The notes beneath the pieces were generated by a model. It did not search any database, was not told the origin of the DNA, and saw nothing but the letters and a program-made list of their open reading frames with translations. Source: Comamonadaceae bacterium (lineage in GTDB: Bacteria; Pseudomonadota; Gammaproteobacteria; Burkholderiales; Burkholderiaceae_C). From it: DNA of 11,211 nucleotides. The translations under genes and the position numbers were made by a program. Where the stretch lies: NCBI GenBank assembly GCA_947460065.1, contig CANHGF010000051.1:1-11211 (forward strand), written 5' to 3'. Positions within the stretch are counted from its first letter, which is position 1. Each line of letters starts with the position of its first letter. Below, piece after piece: positions 1-7,387 of this stretch.

Positions 1-1
1 C

Positions 2-1315
2 TATCGCGGACAGCTGGTGTCCTTCAATTTCCAGACGGTCGAGGTGCGGACCCTGTTGCAGCTTTTGGCCCATTTCAGTGGCTTCAACATCATCGTCTCC
101 GACGGGGTCAGTGGTAGCACCAGCTTGCGGGTGCAGGACCTGCCCTGGGACCAGGTGCTCGATATCGTCGTGCAGAGCCGGGGTCTGACCCAGCGCCAGG
201 AAGGCTCGGTGATCTGGGTGGGCACCCGCGCCGAGCAAGCGGCTCGCCAGCGCCAGGAGCTCGACGGGCAGCAGGCCCTGCAGACCGTAGAGCAGGTGCA
301 GACCGCAAGCTTTCGCCTGAACTACGCACGCGCCGACGAGGTCGCCCGGCAGCTGCAGATCGGCCCGCCCGCCAGCCGGGTGCTGTCGGCGCGCGGCAAC
401 GTCATGCCCGAGGTGCGAACCAATCAGATCTTTGTGACCGATGTGGCTGCCCGCTTGGCCATGGTGCGACGGGTTATCGAGCAGCTTGACATCCCGGTGA
501 GGCAGGTGATGATCGAAGCGCGCATTGTCGAGGCAGGTGACAGCTTTGGCCGTTCCATCGGCGCGCGCCTTGGCGGGCGGCTGGCGGGCAGGCCCGCCAA
601 TGCTGCGCAGTCGGGCTTGTCGGGCGGACAGCTTGGCGGTGGCTACATCCTCCCCCGTCAGCCCGAGGCTGGCGAGCCCTTGCTGGGGCGCGACTTTGGC
701 ATCGCAGGCGCGGACATGGTCAACCTGCCCGCACAGGCTTTGGGCGGTCAGCCCGCAGGCGCGCTGGCGCTGTCCCTGTTTAACGCATCGCTGACCCGGG
801 TGCTCAACCTGGAGATTTCGGCGCTGGAGGCTGACGGCAAAGGCCGGGTGGTGGCCAGCCCGCGCATCGTCACCGCCGATCAGGTCAAAGCCATCATTGA
901 GCAGGGCACCGAGTTGCCTTACCAGCAGGCCGCCGGCAGCGGGGCGACCTCGCTGACTTTTCGCAAAGCCAATCTGAAGCTGGAGGTGACCCCACAGATC
1001 GCGCCGGACGGCCGCATCATCCTCAATGTCGATATCAACAAAGACAGCGTGGGTCGCAGCACGCCCAACGGCTTTGCGATCGATACCAAGCATGTGCAGA
1101 CCCAGGTGCGGGTCGATGACGGCGGCACGGTGATGATTGGCGGCATCTTCGAGACCACCGAGCGCGAGGACGAGGCCCGGGTTCCCCTGTTGGGCAGCTT
1201 GCCCGGCGTGGGCGCACTGTTTCGCAGCCGAACCCGCAGCCTGGCTAAGTCCGAATTGCTGGTCTTTCTGACGCCCCAGGTGCTGGTGGAAGAGCCCCGG
1301 GCTGCTGCGCCCTGA
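2..1315 (+). CDS. pilQ: Type IV pilus secretin PilQ, C-terminal part (5' truncated by window edge)
   Basis: This is the C-terminal part (about 437 residues) of the outer-membrane secretin that forms the multimeric channel through which type IV pili leave the cell. The frame is open from base 2 (it begins YRGQLVSFNFQ), so the true start lies upstream; the GTG at 17 is an internal valine. Domains in order: the secretin/TonB short N-terminal-like domain (about 30-190, with VEVRTLLQLL and LPWDQVLDI), a secretin N1-type domain (about 300-500, with FRLNYARADEVARQLQ), then the secretin core from about 500 (RQVMIEARIVEA) to the end. The core carries the family landmarks VASPRIVTAD near 850, VPLLGSLPGVGALFRS near 1190 and the terminal SELLVFLTPQVLVE. 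A Gly/Ala-rich stretch around 560-760 lies within the core, where such proteins vary in length. The gene is followed by aroK-aroB, as in many proteobacteria where pilMNOPQ precedes aroKB. GspD-type secretins are the alternative, but the neighbours favour PilQ. Confidence 0.93.
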   Translation, partial: YRGQLVSFNFQTVEVRTLLQLLAHFSGFNIIVSDGVSGSTSLRVQDLPWDQVLDIVVQSRGLTQRQEGSVIWVGTRAEQAARQRQELDGQQALQTVEQVQTASFRLNYARADEVARQLQIGPPASRVLSARGNVMPEVRTNQIFVTDVAARLAMVRRVIEQLDIPVRQVMIEARIVEAGDSFGRSIGARLGGRLAGRPANAAQSGLSGGQLGGGYILPRQPEAGEPLLGRDFGIAGADMVNLPAQALGGQPAGALALSLFNASLTRVLNLEISALEADGKGRVVASPRIVTADQVKAIIEQGTELPYQQAAGSGATSLTFRKANLKLEVTPQIAPDGRIILNVDINKDSVGRSTPNGFAIDTKHVQTQVRVDDGGTVMIGGIFETTEREDEARVPLLGSLPGVGALFRSRTRSLAKSELLVFLTPQVLVEEPRAAAP

Positions 1316-1390
1316 CTGGGCGCGGCTGGCGTCGGCCTGCGACGGCAGTGCGTTTGTGCAGGGCGTTTATCATGGCAGGCTTCGCTTTTG

Positions 1391-1987
1391 ATGCCGCCTT
1401 CTTTCGTGTCCGAATATCCCAGCCTCATTGCTTGTGTTGGCCTGCCTGGTTCAGGCAAGTCCACCGTGGGCCGCCAGCTGGCCCGGCGGCAGGGGCTGCG
1501 CTTTGTCGACTCTGACCATGTGATCGAAGAGCGCTTGGGTTGCTCCATCCGAGAATTTTTTGAGCGCGAGGGCGAGGCGGCCTTTCGGGACGTCGAAGAA
1601 GAGGTGCTGGATGAACTGACCCAGGCCAGCAGCGGCGTGCTCTCCACGGGCGGCGGCTCTGTGCTGCGGCCGGCCAATCGCCAGCGGCTGCAGGAGCGCA
1701 CCACCACTATCTACCTGCATTCTTCGGCCGACGAGGTGTTCAAGCGCCTCAGGCACGACCAAAACCGCCCTCTTTTGCAGGTGGCCGACCCCCTGGGTCG
1801 GCTGCGCGAGCTCTACAAGGCGCGCGATCCGCTTTACCGTGAGACCGCGCATTTCGTGATCGAGACTGGCCGCCCCTCGGTGTCCGGTCTGGTCAATATG
1901 ATCATCATGCAACTAGAACTGGCCGGCCTCGGTCGGCCCGCAGCAGCGGCCGAAACCTTGCCAGCCTCTTCGGCTCCACCGGTTTAA
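1391..1987 (+). CDS. aroK: Shikimate kinase
   Basis: The enzyme phosphorylates shikimate with ATP to shikimate 3-phosphate, the fifth step of the shikimate pathway in the cytoplasm. The 198-residue product has the Walker A loop GLPGSGKST (17-25), the DSD substrate/Mg site (40-42), FR at 65-66 (shikimate-binding arginine), the GGG motif (STGGGS, 85-90), the lid NRPLL with its conserved arginine, and RDPLYRETA near the end. The length is slightly above the usual 170-180 because of an Ala/Pro-rich C-terminal tail (about the last 20 residues) of no known role. I chose the ATG at 1391; a TTG directly before it is in frame but has no better ribosome site, and no strong Shine-Dalgarno is visible for either. 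A GTG at 1406 would also leave the P-loop intact. The gene follows pilQ by 75 nt and precedes aroB by 4 nt, so it is probably cotranscribed and translationally coupled with aroB. Confidence 0.95.
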   Translation: MPPSFVSEYPSLIACVGLPGSGKSTVGRQLARRQGLRFVDSDHVIEERLGCSIREFFEREGEAAFRDVEEEVLDELTQASSGVLSTGGGSVLRPANRQRLQERTTTIYLHSSADEVFKRLRHDQNRPLLQVADPLGRLRELYKARDPLYRETAHFVIETGRPSVSGLVNMIIMQLELAGLGRPAAAAETLPASSAPPV

Positions 1988-1991
1988 CTCT

Positions 1992-3110
1992 ATGGCCCCA
2001 GTTTCCTCTGATGTGCAGCGCGTACCCATTGATCTGGGCGAGCGCAGCTATTCCATCCTGATCGCTTCCGGCCTGATCGGTGACGCCCAGACTTACGCCG
2101 ATCTGCCCCGCGCTCAGACCGCGCTCATCGTCAGCAACACCACGGTGGCACCGCTGTATGCCCAGGCCTTGCAACCCGCGCTGGCGTCCCATTACCCGCG
2201 GGTGCTGCTGCTGAGCCTGCCTGATGGTGAGAGCCACAAGGATTGGCCAAACTTGCAGCGCATCTTCGATGTTTTGCTCGAGCACGGCTGCGACCGCAAG
2301 ACGGTCTTGTTCGCCCTCGGCGGTGGCGTGGTCGGCGACATCACCGGCTTTGCGGCCGCCAGTTATATGCGCGGCGTTCCATTTGTTCAGGTGCCCACCA
2401 CGCTGCTGGCCCAGGTCGACTCCTCGGTGGGCGGTAAGACCGCGATCAACCACCCGCTGGGCAAGAACATGATCGGCGCCTTCTACCAGCCGGCGCGGGT
2501 GGTGTGTGACCTTGATGTGCTGGCCAGTCTGCCGGCGCGCGAGCTCAGCGCCGGTCTGGCTGAGATCATCAAATACGGACCGATTGCTGACATGGGGTTT
2601 CTCGACTGGATCGAGAGTCACTTGTCTGATCTGCTGGCCCGCGAGCCACGGGCGCTCGGCGTGGCCGTGCGCCGCAGTTGCGAGATCAAGGCTGGGGTGG
2701 TCGGGCTCGATGAGCGGGAGGCCGGCTTGCGTGCCATCCTCAACTTCGGCCACACCTTCGGCCATGCGATCGAAGCGGGCTTGGGCTATGGCCAGTGGCT
2801 GCATGGCGAGGCGGTGGGCTGTGGCATGGTGATGGCGGCGCTGCTGTCAGAGCGTTTGGGTTTGATTGATGCGGCTCTGGTGGCCAGGATCCGGCGATTG
2901 GTGCATGCCGCGGGCCTGCCGGTGGTAGGCCCGCAGCTGTCGTCGACCGACAACGCAGGCCGTTATCTTGAGCTGATGCGTTTGGACAAGAAATCGGAAG
3001 CCGGCCAGATCAAATTCGTGGTGATCGAAGCGCCAGGCCGCGCCGGCGTGCGCGGCGCGCCCGATGCGCTGGTGCGTGAGGTCATCGATGCCTGTTGCGT
3101 CCCGGCCTGA
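1992..3110 (+). CDS. aroB: 3-dehydroquinate synthase
   Basis: The enzyme converts DAHP to 3-dehydroquinate, the second step of the shikimate pathway, using NAD+ and a divalent metal (usually zinc or cobalt). The 372-residue length is normal for the family. Visible motifs are the NAD-binding GGGVVGD (110-116), DSSVGGKT (143-150), AEIIKYG with the metal-ligand glutamate E191, [11 protein letters not shown] with H254, and LHGEAV with H271; the last three supply the expected E/H/H metal site. The ATG lies 4 nt after the aroK stop and has no recognisable Shine-Dalgarno, so its translation probably depends on ribosomes terminating on aroK. dgt starts 6 nt downstream. No residue that I can recognise as catalytic is missing, so this should be an active enzyme. 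Confidence 0.97.
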   Translation: MAPVSSDVQRVPIDLGERSYSILIASGLIGDAQTYADLPRAQTALIVSNTTVAPLYAQALQPALASHYPRVLLLSLPDGESHKDWPNLQRIFDVLLEHGCDRKTVLFALGGGVVGDITGFAAASYMRGVPFVQVPTTLLAQVDSSVGGKTAINHPLGKNMIGAFYQPARVVCDLDVLASLPARELSAGLAEIIKYGPIADMGFLDWIESHLSDLLAREPRALGVAVRRSCEIKAGVVGLDEREAGLRAILNFGHTFGHAIEAGLGYGQWLHGEAVGCGMVMAALLSERLGLIDAALVARIRRLVHAAGLPVVGPQLSSTDNAGRYLELMRLDKKSEAGQIKFVVIEAPGRAGVRGAPDALVREVIDACCVPA

Positions 3111-3116
3111 GGACGC

Positions 3117-4259
3117 GTGGCGCTTATGAGCCGGGCTGTCTACGCCAGCGACCCGGCACATACCCGCGGCCGTCGCCATCCGGAGCAGCCTGCGCCGACC
3201 CGCTCAGAATTTCAGCGCGACCGCGACCGCATCGTTCACTCCACGGCCTTTAGGCCCCTGGTCTACAAGACCCAGGTCTTCCTCACCCACGAGGGCGATC
3301 TCTTTCGCACCCGTCTGACCCACTCGCTGGAGGTGGCGCAGATCGGCCGTTCGATCGCCCGACCTTTGGGGCTCGATGAAGATCTGGTCGAGGCCATAGC
3401 CCTGGCCCATGACCTGGGCCATACACCTTTCGGTCACGCCGGGCAGGATGCGCTCAACGAATGCATGGCCGGGCATGGCGGCTTCGAGCACAACCTGCAA
3501 AGCCTGCGCGTGGTTGACGCCTTGGAGGAACGTTATCCGGCTCACGATGGCCTGAACCTGACCTTCGAGGCGCGTGAGGGCATCCTCAAGCATTGCTCGC
3601 GGCGCAACGCTCTGAGGCTGGAACAGCTTGAACCCGGCGGCGTCGGACGGCGATTCATCGACGGTACTCAGCCCAGCCTGGAGGCCCAGCTGTGCAATCT
3701 GGCCGACGCCATCGCCTACAACGCCCATGACATCGACGATGGGGTGCGTTCTGGCCTGATTTCCATCGAGCAGCTGCAGGAACTGGCCTTGTTCGAGCGC
3801 CACCACCGACAGGCCTTGGCCCAGCATCCCGACCTGCCGCGGCGCGCCCGTCGCCTGCTCTATGAGGTGATACGCAGGATGCTCAGCGAGCAGGTCTACG
3901 ACGTGATCGATGCCACCCGGGCGCTCATCGAGCAGCACCGACCAGACAGCGCCGATGCGGCACGTCGGGCGCCGTCGCTGGTACGTTTTAGCATCGGCAT
4001 GCATGCCCAAGCCAGCGAGCTCAAACAGTTCTTGTTCGCCAAGCTGTATCGGCATCCTCAGGTGATGCAGACCACGGGGCAGGCTCAGCTGATGGTGCGC
4101 GAGTTGTTCCAGGCCTACTTGGCCGATTCGGCCGCCATGCCCGCCGACTTTGCCGCGCGGCAGGACCGTGAGAGGGCGGTGGCCGATTACATCGCAGGCA
4201 TGACCGACCGTTTTGCGGCGCGCGAGCACGAGCGCCTGACCGGCTCCAGGCTGCTATGA
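3117..4259 (+). CDS. dgt: Deoxyguanosinetriphosphate triphosphohydrolase-like protein (HD superfamily)
   Basis: This is an HD-domain phosphohydrolase of the dGTPase family; family members cleave dNTPs to the nucleoside and triphosphate, and many non-enterobacterial ones act on several dNTPs. The product has 380 residues, usual for the shorter 'dGTPase-like' group. Metal-site residues are visible: H69 (TRLTHSLEVAQ), H98-D99 (ALAHDLGHTPFGH) and D197 (NLADAIAYNAHD). The normally conserved RRL before KTQV reads FRPLVYKTQV here, with Pro47 in place of arginine. The start is uncertain. GTG at 3117 has AGGA only 3 nt upstream, and the in-frame ATG at 3126 has it 12 nt upstream; both are poor spacings, and the choice changes only three residues. 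The gene lies 6 nt after aroB and its stop overlaps the MFS start as ATGA. The exact substrate cannot be read from the sequence. Confidence 0.9.
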   Translation: MALMSRAVYASDPAHTRGRRHPEQPAPTRSEFQRDRDRIVHSTAFRPLVYKTQVFLTHEGDLFRTRLTHSLEVAQIGRSIARPLGLDEDLVEAIALAHDLGHTPFGHAGQDALNECMAGHGGFEHNLQSLRVVDALEERYPAHDGLNLTFEAREGILKHCSRRNALRLEQLEPGGVGRRFIDGTQPSLEAQLCNLADAIAYNAHDIDDGVRSGLISIEQLQELALFERHHRQALAQHPDLPRRARRLLYEVIRRMLSEQVYDVIDATRALIEQHRPDSADAARRAPSLVRFSIGMHAQASELKQFLFAKLYRHPQVMQTTGQAQLMVRELFQAYLADSAAMPADFAARQDRERAVADYIAGMTDRFAAREHERLTGSRLL

Positions 4260-5461
4260 CGAAGCACGCCGCAGACTCCTTGTTTCCGGCGTGGGTGGTG
4301 GTGCTCGCGGGTGTGGTGGCACCTTTACAGGTGGCCAAACTGCCTCCAGCCTTGACAGCGCTGCAGGCCGATCTGGGCCTGAGCCTGGTGCAGTCCGGGT
4401 TTTTGTTGTCCATGGTTCAACTGGCGGGCATGCTCACCGCAGTGGTGGTGGGTCTGCTGGCCGACAGCTTCGGCCTCAAGCGCGCCATGGTCAGCGGTCT
4501 GCTGCTGCTGGCCGCGGCCAGCGCGCTGGGCAGTCTGGCCAGCAGCGCGCCGGCCTTGCTGATTTTGCGGGCTATTGAAGGCATGGGATTTCTATGGGCC
4601 ACGCTGCCGGCGCCGGCCTTGATTCGGCGTCTGGTACCGGCCGGGCGGCTGGCCGGCATGATCGGCGTCTGGGGCACCTACATGCCTTTGGGTACAGCCC
4701 TGGCCTTGCTCGGCGGTCCTTTTGTCATTCCTCTCGGTGGCTGGCCCCTGTGGTGGGACCTGTTTGCCGTGCTGTCCCTGGTGATGGCGATCTGGCTGCA
4801 CCGGGCGGTACCGGCCGATCCGCCAACCCAGCCTCATGCCCGCAGCAGCCTGACCGCGAGTCTGCTTGCCACCCTCACGGCTCCCGGCCCCTGGCTGGTG
4901 GCGCTGATGTTTGGCGTCTACTCTGCCCAGTGGCTGGCGGTGGTGGGCTTCTTGCCCTCCATTTATGCCAGCGCCGGCCTGAGCGGAGCGGCTCTGGGGG
5001 TGCTAACTGCATTGGCAGCCGGGGCTAACGTGGTGGGCAATGTGGCCTCGGGTCGGCTGCTGCAGGCGGGGTACCAGCCTCAAAGTCTGTTGTGGGTCGG
5101 CTTTGCTGGCATGGCCTTGGGCAGCAGCCTGGCCTTCATGGCTGCAACCGAGGGCTGGCCGGTGCTGCGTTACGCCTCCATGTTGCTGTTTTTCAGCGTG
5201 GGCGGCCTGGTACCTGCCACTTTGTTTTCGCTGGCCGTCAGGCTGGCCCCCGGGGAGCGCCAGGTCGCCGGCACGGTAGGTTGGGTCCTGCAGTGGTCAG
5301 CCTTGGGTCAGTTTTTCGGCCCACCGGCGGTGGCCTGGGTGGCTGCTCAGGCAGGTGGCTGGCAGCAGACGCCCTTGGTGACCGGAAGTTGCTGCATCCT
5401 GGGTGCTGTCCTGGCCGGGCTGACCGCCGGGCACATGCGGCGGCTGCCCACCAGGGCCTGA
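4256..5461 (+). CDS. Major facilitator superfamily transporter, substrate unknown
   Basis: This 401-residue, very hydrophobic protein fits a 12-helix inner-membrane MFS carrier. Helix-like stretches run throughout, beginning at about residues 12-28 and 46-68. A motif A-like loop, GLLADSFGLKRAM, lies at 66-78 between the second and third helices; a serine occupies the place of the arginine that usually follows the aspartate. A more polar central stretch (about 185-200, with RAVPADPPTQPHARS) would be the cytoplasmic loop between the two halves. The overall pattern recalls the cyanate/nitroimidazole (CynX/NimT) type MFS group, but I would not assign a substrate. The start codon overlaps the dgt stop in ATGA, with AGG 5 nt upstream, so translation is coupled to dgt. 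It is the last gene of the run and ends 13 nt from the stop of the convergent Bug-protein gene. Confidence 0.87.
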   Translation: MTKHAADSLFPAWVVVLAGVVAPLQVAKLPPALTALQADLGLSLVQSGFLLSMVQLAGMLTAVVVGLLADSFGLKRAMVSGLLLLAAASALGSLASSAPALLILRAIEGMGFLWATLPAPALIRRLVPAGRLAGMIGVWGTYMPLGTALALLGGPFVIPLGGWPLWWDLFAVLSLVMAIWLHRAVPADPPTQPHARSSLTASLLATLTAPGPWLVALMFGVYSAQWLAVVGFLPSIYASAGLSGAALGVLTALAAGANVVGNVASGRLLQAGYQPQSLLWVGFAGMALGSSLAFMAATEGWPVLRYASMLLFFSVGGLVPATLFSLAVRLAPGERQVAGTVGWVLQWSALGQFFGPPAVAWVAAQAGGWQQTPLVTGSCCILGAVLAGLTAGHMRRLPTRA

Positions 5462-5474
5462 AGCGTTCTTTGCT

Positions 5475-6455
5475 TTATTCGGCCTCGATCTTGGCCTCGC
5501 GAATGGCCTTGGCCCACTTGGCCGTCTCCACCCTGGTGCGTTCTGCCAGGGCCTGCGGCGTGCCGGGTGAGGTTTCAAAGCCTAGCGCGGAAAAGCGCTC
5601 TTGAATGTCCTTGTCACTGGCTGCAGCGTTGGCGGCGCGGTTCAGGCGGGTGACGATCTCAGGCGGCGTGCCTGCTGGCGCAAACAGCGCGAAATAGGCA
5701 ATCAACTCATAGTCTTTCAGGCCTAGCGCCTCATTGACCGTGGGCAGATCAGGCACAGACGCCGCCCGCTGCGTCGAGGTGACTGCCAGTCCCCGCACCT
5801 TGCCAGCCTTGACCTGAGGCAGCATGACGGCGAAGTCTGCGGTGAACATATTGACCTGGCCGCCGATCAGGTCGGTCATTGCTGCCGGGCCGGACTTGTA
5901 GGGAACATGGGTCATCTGGATGCCGGCCATGCTGGCCAGCATTTCGCTGGAGACGCGCTGCGAAGCGCTGGCGCTGGCAAAGGTGACCTGACCGGACTTG
6001 GACTTGGCCAGGTTCACGAAATCGCGCAGGTTCTTCACCGGTACATCATTGTTGACCCCCACGATCAGAGGCACCGAGCCCAGGAAAGCGATCGGTGCAA
6101 AAGCCGTGTCCTGGTCATATGGGAGCTTCTTCATGAGGCTCTTGAGTGCGGCGTTGGTGCTGTTGGTTCCCACCAAAATCGTGTAGCCGTCCGGGGCCGA
6201 CTTGGCCACCGCGTCAGCGCCGAGCATGCCATTGACGCCGGCGCGGTTTTCCACCACGATGGTTTGCCCCAGGTTCTCCGACATCTTTTGGGCAAAGGCC
6301 CGGCCAATCTGGTCGGTGGCACTGCCCGGCGCGAAAGGCACGATCGCCTTGATCGGCTTGTTCGGGAAATTCCCGCTAGCGCTTGTTTGAGCATGTGCCC
6401 AGGTAGTGGCCAGACTCAGTGCAAGAGCAAGGATGCTTGAAAAACGAAAGCCCAT
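5475..6455 (-). CDS. Bug family (TctC-like) periplasmic solute-binding protein
   Basis: This is a secreted binding protein of the tripartite tricarboxylate transporter receptor/Bug family; characterised members bind carboxylates or other small organic molecules in the periplasm. The 326-residue product begins with a clear signal peptide: basic start MGFRF, hydrophobic core ILALALSLATTW, and cleavage expected after AHA at residue 22. The mature part has the family blocks FPNKPIKAIVPFAPGSATD, VENRAGVNGMLGADAVAKS, PDGYTILVG, HVPYKSGPAAMTDLIGGQV and LAVTSTQRAASVPDLPTVNEA. The ATG at 6455 is chosen because AAGGAG lies 5 nt upstream; an in-frame TTG at 6473 would place that site inside the gene. 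No membrane partner genes (TctA/TctB) are in the window, so it is an orphan receptor, as is common in Burkholderiales. The ligand cannot be predicted. Confidence 0.93.
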   Translation of the reverse strand: MGFRFSSILALALSLATTWAHAQTSASGNFPNKPIKAIVPFAPGSATDQIGRAFAQKMSENLGQTIVVENRAGVNGMLGADAVAKSAPDGYTILVGTNSTNAALKSLMKKLPYDQDTAFAPIAFLGSVPLIVGVNNDVPVKNLRDFVNLAKSKSGQVTFASASASQRVSSEMLASMAGIQMTHVPYKSGPAAMTDLIGGQVNMFTADFAVMLPQVKAGKVRGLAVTSTQRAASVPDLPTVNEALGLKDYELIAYFALFAPAGTPPEIVTRLNRAANAAASDKDIQERFSALGFETSPGTPQALAERTRVETAKWAKAIREAKIEAE

Positions 6456-6460
6456 AAAAA

Positions 6461-6466
6461 CTCCTT
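6461..6466 (-). promoter_or_regulatory. Ribosome binding site of the Bug-family gene
   Basis: On the minus strand AAGGAG is followed by five T residues and then the ATG at 6455. It is the strongest Shine-Dalgarno in the window, and it fixes the start at 6455 rather than at the TTG six codons upstream. Confidence 0.85.
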
Positions 6467-6510
6467 TTCGCAAATTGACCCAGATTGTCCGCGTGTGCTC
6501 GGGCTCCGCC

Positions 6511-6528
6511 TTCAGGATCTTCCCTGAA
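6511..6528. promoter_or_regulatory. Short perfect inverted repeat upstream of the Bug-family gene (possible operator)
   Basis: TTCAGG and CCTGAA form a 6-bp perfect inverted repeat with a 6-nt spacer (ATCTTC), 55-75 bp before the Bug-protein start codon. Its place in the promoter region would suit a dimeric regulator. A repeat this short can arise by chance, and I could not identify a convincing -35/-10 pair nearby. Apart from the transposase repeat at 6545, nothing else stands out in the 6456-6578 gap. Confidence 0.25.
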
Positions 6529-6544
6529 CAACCGGATAGTCGGG

Positions 6545-6571
6545 ATAATCGGGGTCAGATACCAATTAATT
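6545..6571 (+). repeat. Left inverted repeat of the RAYT element
   Basis: It begins ATAATC, then GGGGTCAGATACC followed by AATTAATT. It pairs in inverted orientation with 7367-7393; the only mismatch is C6550 against the T expected from the right copy. It contains the 12-bp core GGGGTCAGATAC (6551-6562) and ends 7 nt before the transposase start codon, so it occupies the place of that gene's ribosome binding site. Confidence 0.9.
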
Positions 6572-6578
6572 TCAAGCC

Positions 6579-7277
6579 ATGGCCCGCCAAGCTCGTTTGA
6601 CTGTACCCGGCTATCCCCACCATGTGATTCAGCGGGGCAATGATCGCCAGACCATTTTTCGGGATGATGCGGACCGACAACGCCTGTGGGACCTGCTGCT
6701 TGAGCACACCCAACGGCTGAAAGTTGCTGTCCATAGCTATGTGTTCATGGATAACCACTTTCATCTGCTGCTGACCCCCGAGACCGATGACGGCCTGCCT
6801 CAATTGATGCAGGCGGTGGGGCGCAGTTATGTTCGGTATTTCAATATCCGCCATGGTCGCAGCGGCACCCTCTGGGAGGGGCGCTACCGCTCCAGCCTCA
6901 TCGAGACCGAAAGCTACATGCTCAGTTGCATGGCCTATATCGAACTCAATCCCGTGCGCGCCGGCATGGTCGCTGAAGCTGCGCAGCATCATTGGTCTAG
7001 TTACGGGCACCTGATTGGACGGCGCAGCGATAAATTGGTGAGTCCTCATGCACTTTTTTGGGGCCTGGGCAACACCCCATTTGCCCGTGAGGCTGCTTAT
7101 GCACAACTGGTGCAGTCTGGGGTCTCGTCCCAGCAACAGACCGATCTGACCCGCTCGGTCCTCACCGGTTGGGCTTTGGGATCGGCCTCGTTTTTGCAGT
7201 CGCTCGAGCAGACCACCGACCGGCGCATGCGCCCTGGCAAGGCTGGGCGGCCTTTTGGAACGCGTCGCCAGGGCTGA
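6579..7277 (+). CDS. REP-associated tyrosine transposase (RAYT), Y1/HUH family
   Basis: This 232-residue protein belongs to the Y1_Tnp (IS200-like) superfamily, whose members cut and rejoin single-stranded DNA through a tyrosine. The N-terminus has the family opening RLTVPGYPHHVIQRGN (6-21). The HUH metal motif is H60-F-H62 in MDNHFHLLL. The helix that should bear the nucleophile reads LMQAVGRSYVRYFN, with Y84 and Y87 as candidates, followed by GTLWEGRYRSSLIE and a YIELNPVRAGMV block. The C-terminus is basic and ends in RPGKAGRPFGTRRQG. Lacking a TnpB partner and lying beside REP-like repeats, it fits RAYT domestication-type proteins better than a plain IS200 transposase. The ATG at 6579 has no Shine-Dalgarno; the left repeat lies directly before it. 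The reading frame is intact, with no stop or frameshift, so it could be functional. Confidence 0.9.
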   Translation: MARQARLTVPGYPHHVIQRGNDRQTIFRDDADRQRLWDLLLEHTQRLKVAVHSYVFMDNHFHLLLTPETDDGLPQLMQAVGRSYVRYFNIRHGRSGTLWEGRYRSSLIETESYMLSCMAYIELNPVRAGMVAEAAQHHWSSYGHLIGRRSDKLVSPHALFWGLGNTPFAREAAYAQLVQSGVSSQQQTDLTRSVLTGWALGSASFLQSLEQTTDRRMRPGKAGRPFGTRRQG

Positions 7278-7327
7278 GCCCTTGCTTGTCTGGATGGCAT
7301 CAGAGCGGGGGAGCTCAATTGCCAGAA

Positions 7328-7387
7328 GTATCTGTCCCCAATTAATTTGATATTTCAAATTTCATCAATTAATTGGTATCTGACCCC
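7328..7387 (-). repeat. REP-like unit: AT-rich hairpin flanked by two core repeats
   Basis: Read on the minus strand, a core copy GGGGTCAGATAC (7387-7376) leads into one hairpin arm, CCAATTAATTGAT (7376-7364). A 12-nt loop (7363-7352) follows, then the other arm ATCAAATTAATTGG (7351-7338), which has one bulged base, and a second core GGGGACAGATAC (7339-7328). Each core overlaps the hairpin by 1-2 bases. A short G-rich motif next to an imperfect hairpin is the general layout of REP sequences recognised by RAYT proteins. It lies 50 nt after the transposase stop. The hairpin arms are seen directly; recognition by the adjacent enzyme is inference. Confidence 0.7.

Noticed and set aside
1905..2804. 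A 299-codon minus-strand frame opposite aroB
   Set aside because: Codon-bias shadow of aroB, which has the full catalytic motif set; no recognisable protein features.
3204..4229. A 341-codon minus-strand frame opposite dgt
   Set aside because: Covers nearly the whole dgt gene in antisense and shows no family motif; treated as a shadow of the real gene.
6456..6473. TTG at 6473 as start of the Bug-family protein
   Set aside because: It would put the AAGGAG ribosome site inside the coding region and add charged residues before a good signal peptide; the ATG at 6455 fits better.
6534..6554. Near-tandem GGATAGTCGG / GGATAATCGG next to the left repeat
   Set aside because: Only two short imperfect copies; it could be chance and cannot be tied to a function or target duplication.
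6555..7358. A 267-codon minus-strand frame opposite the transposase, spanning both repeats
   Set aside because: The plus-strand frame has the HUH motif and family blocks, while this one has none. Its length comes from the composition of the opposite strand.
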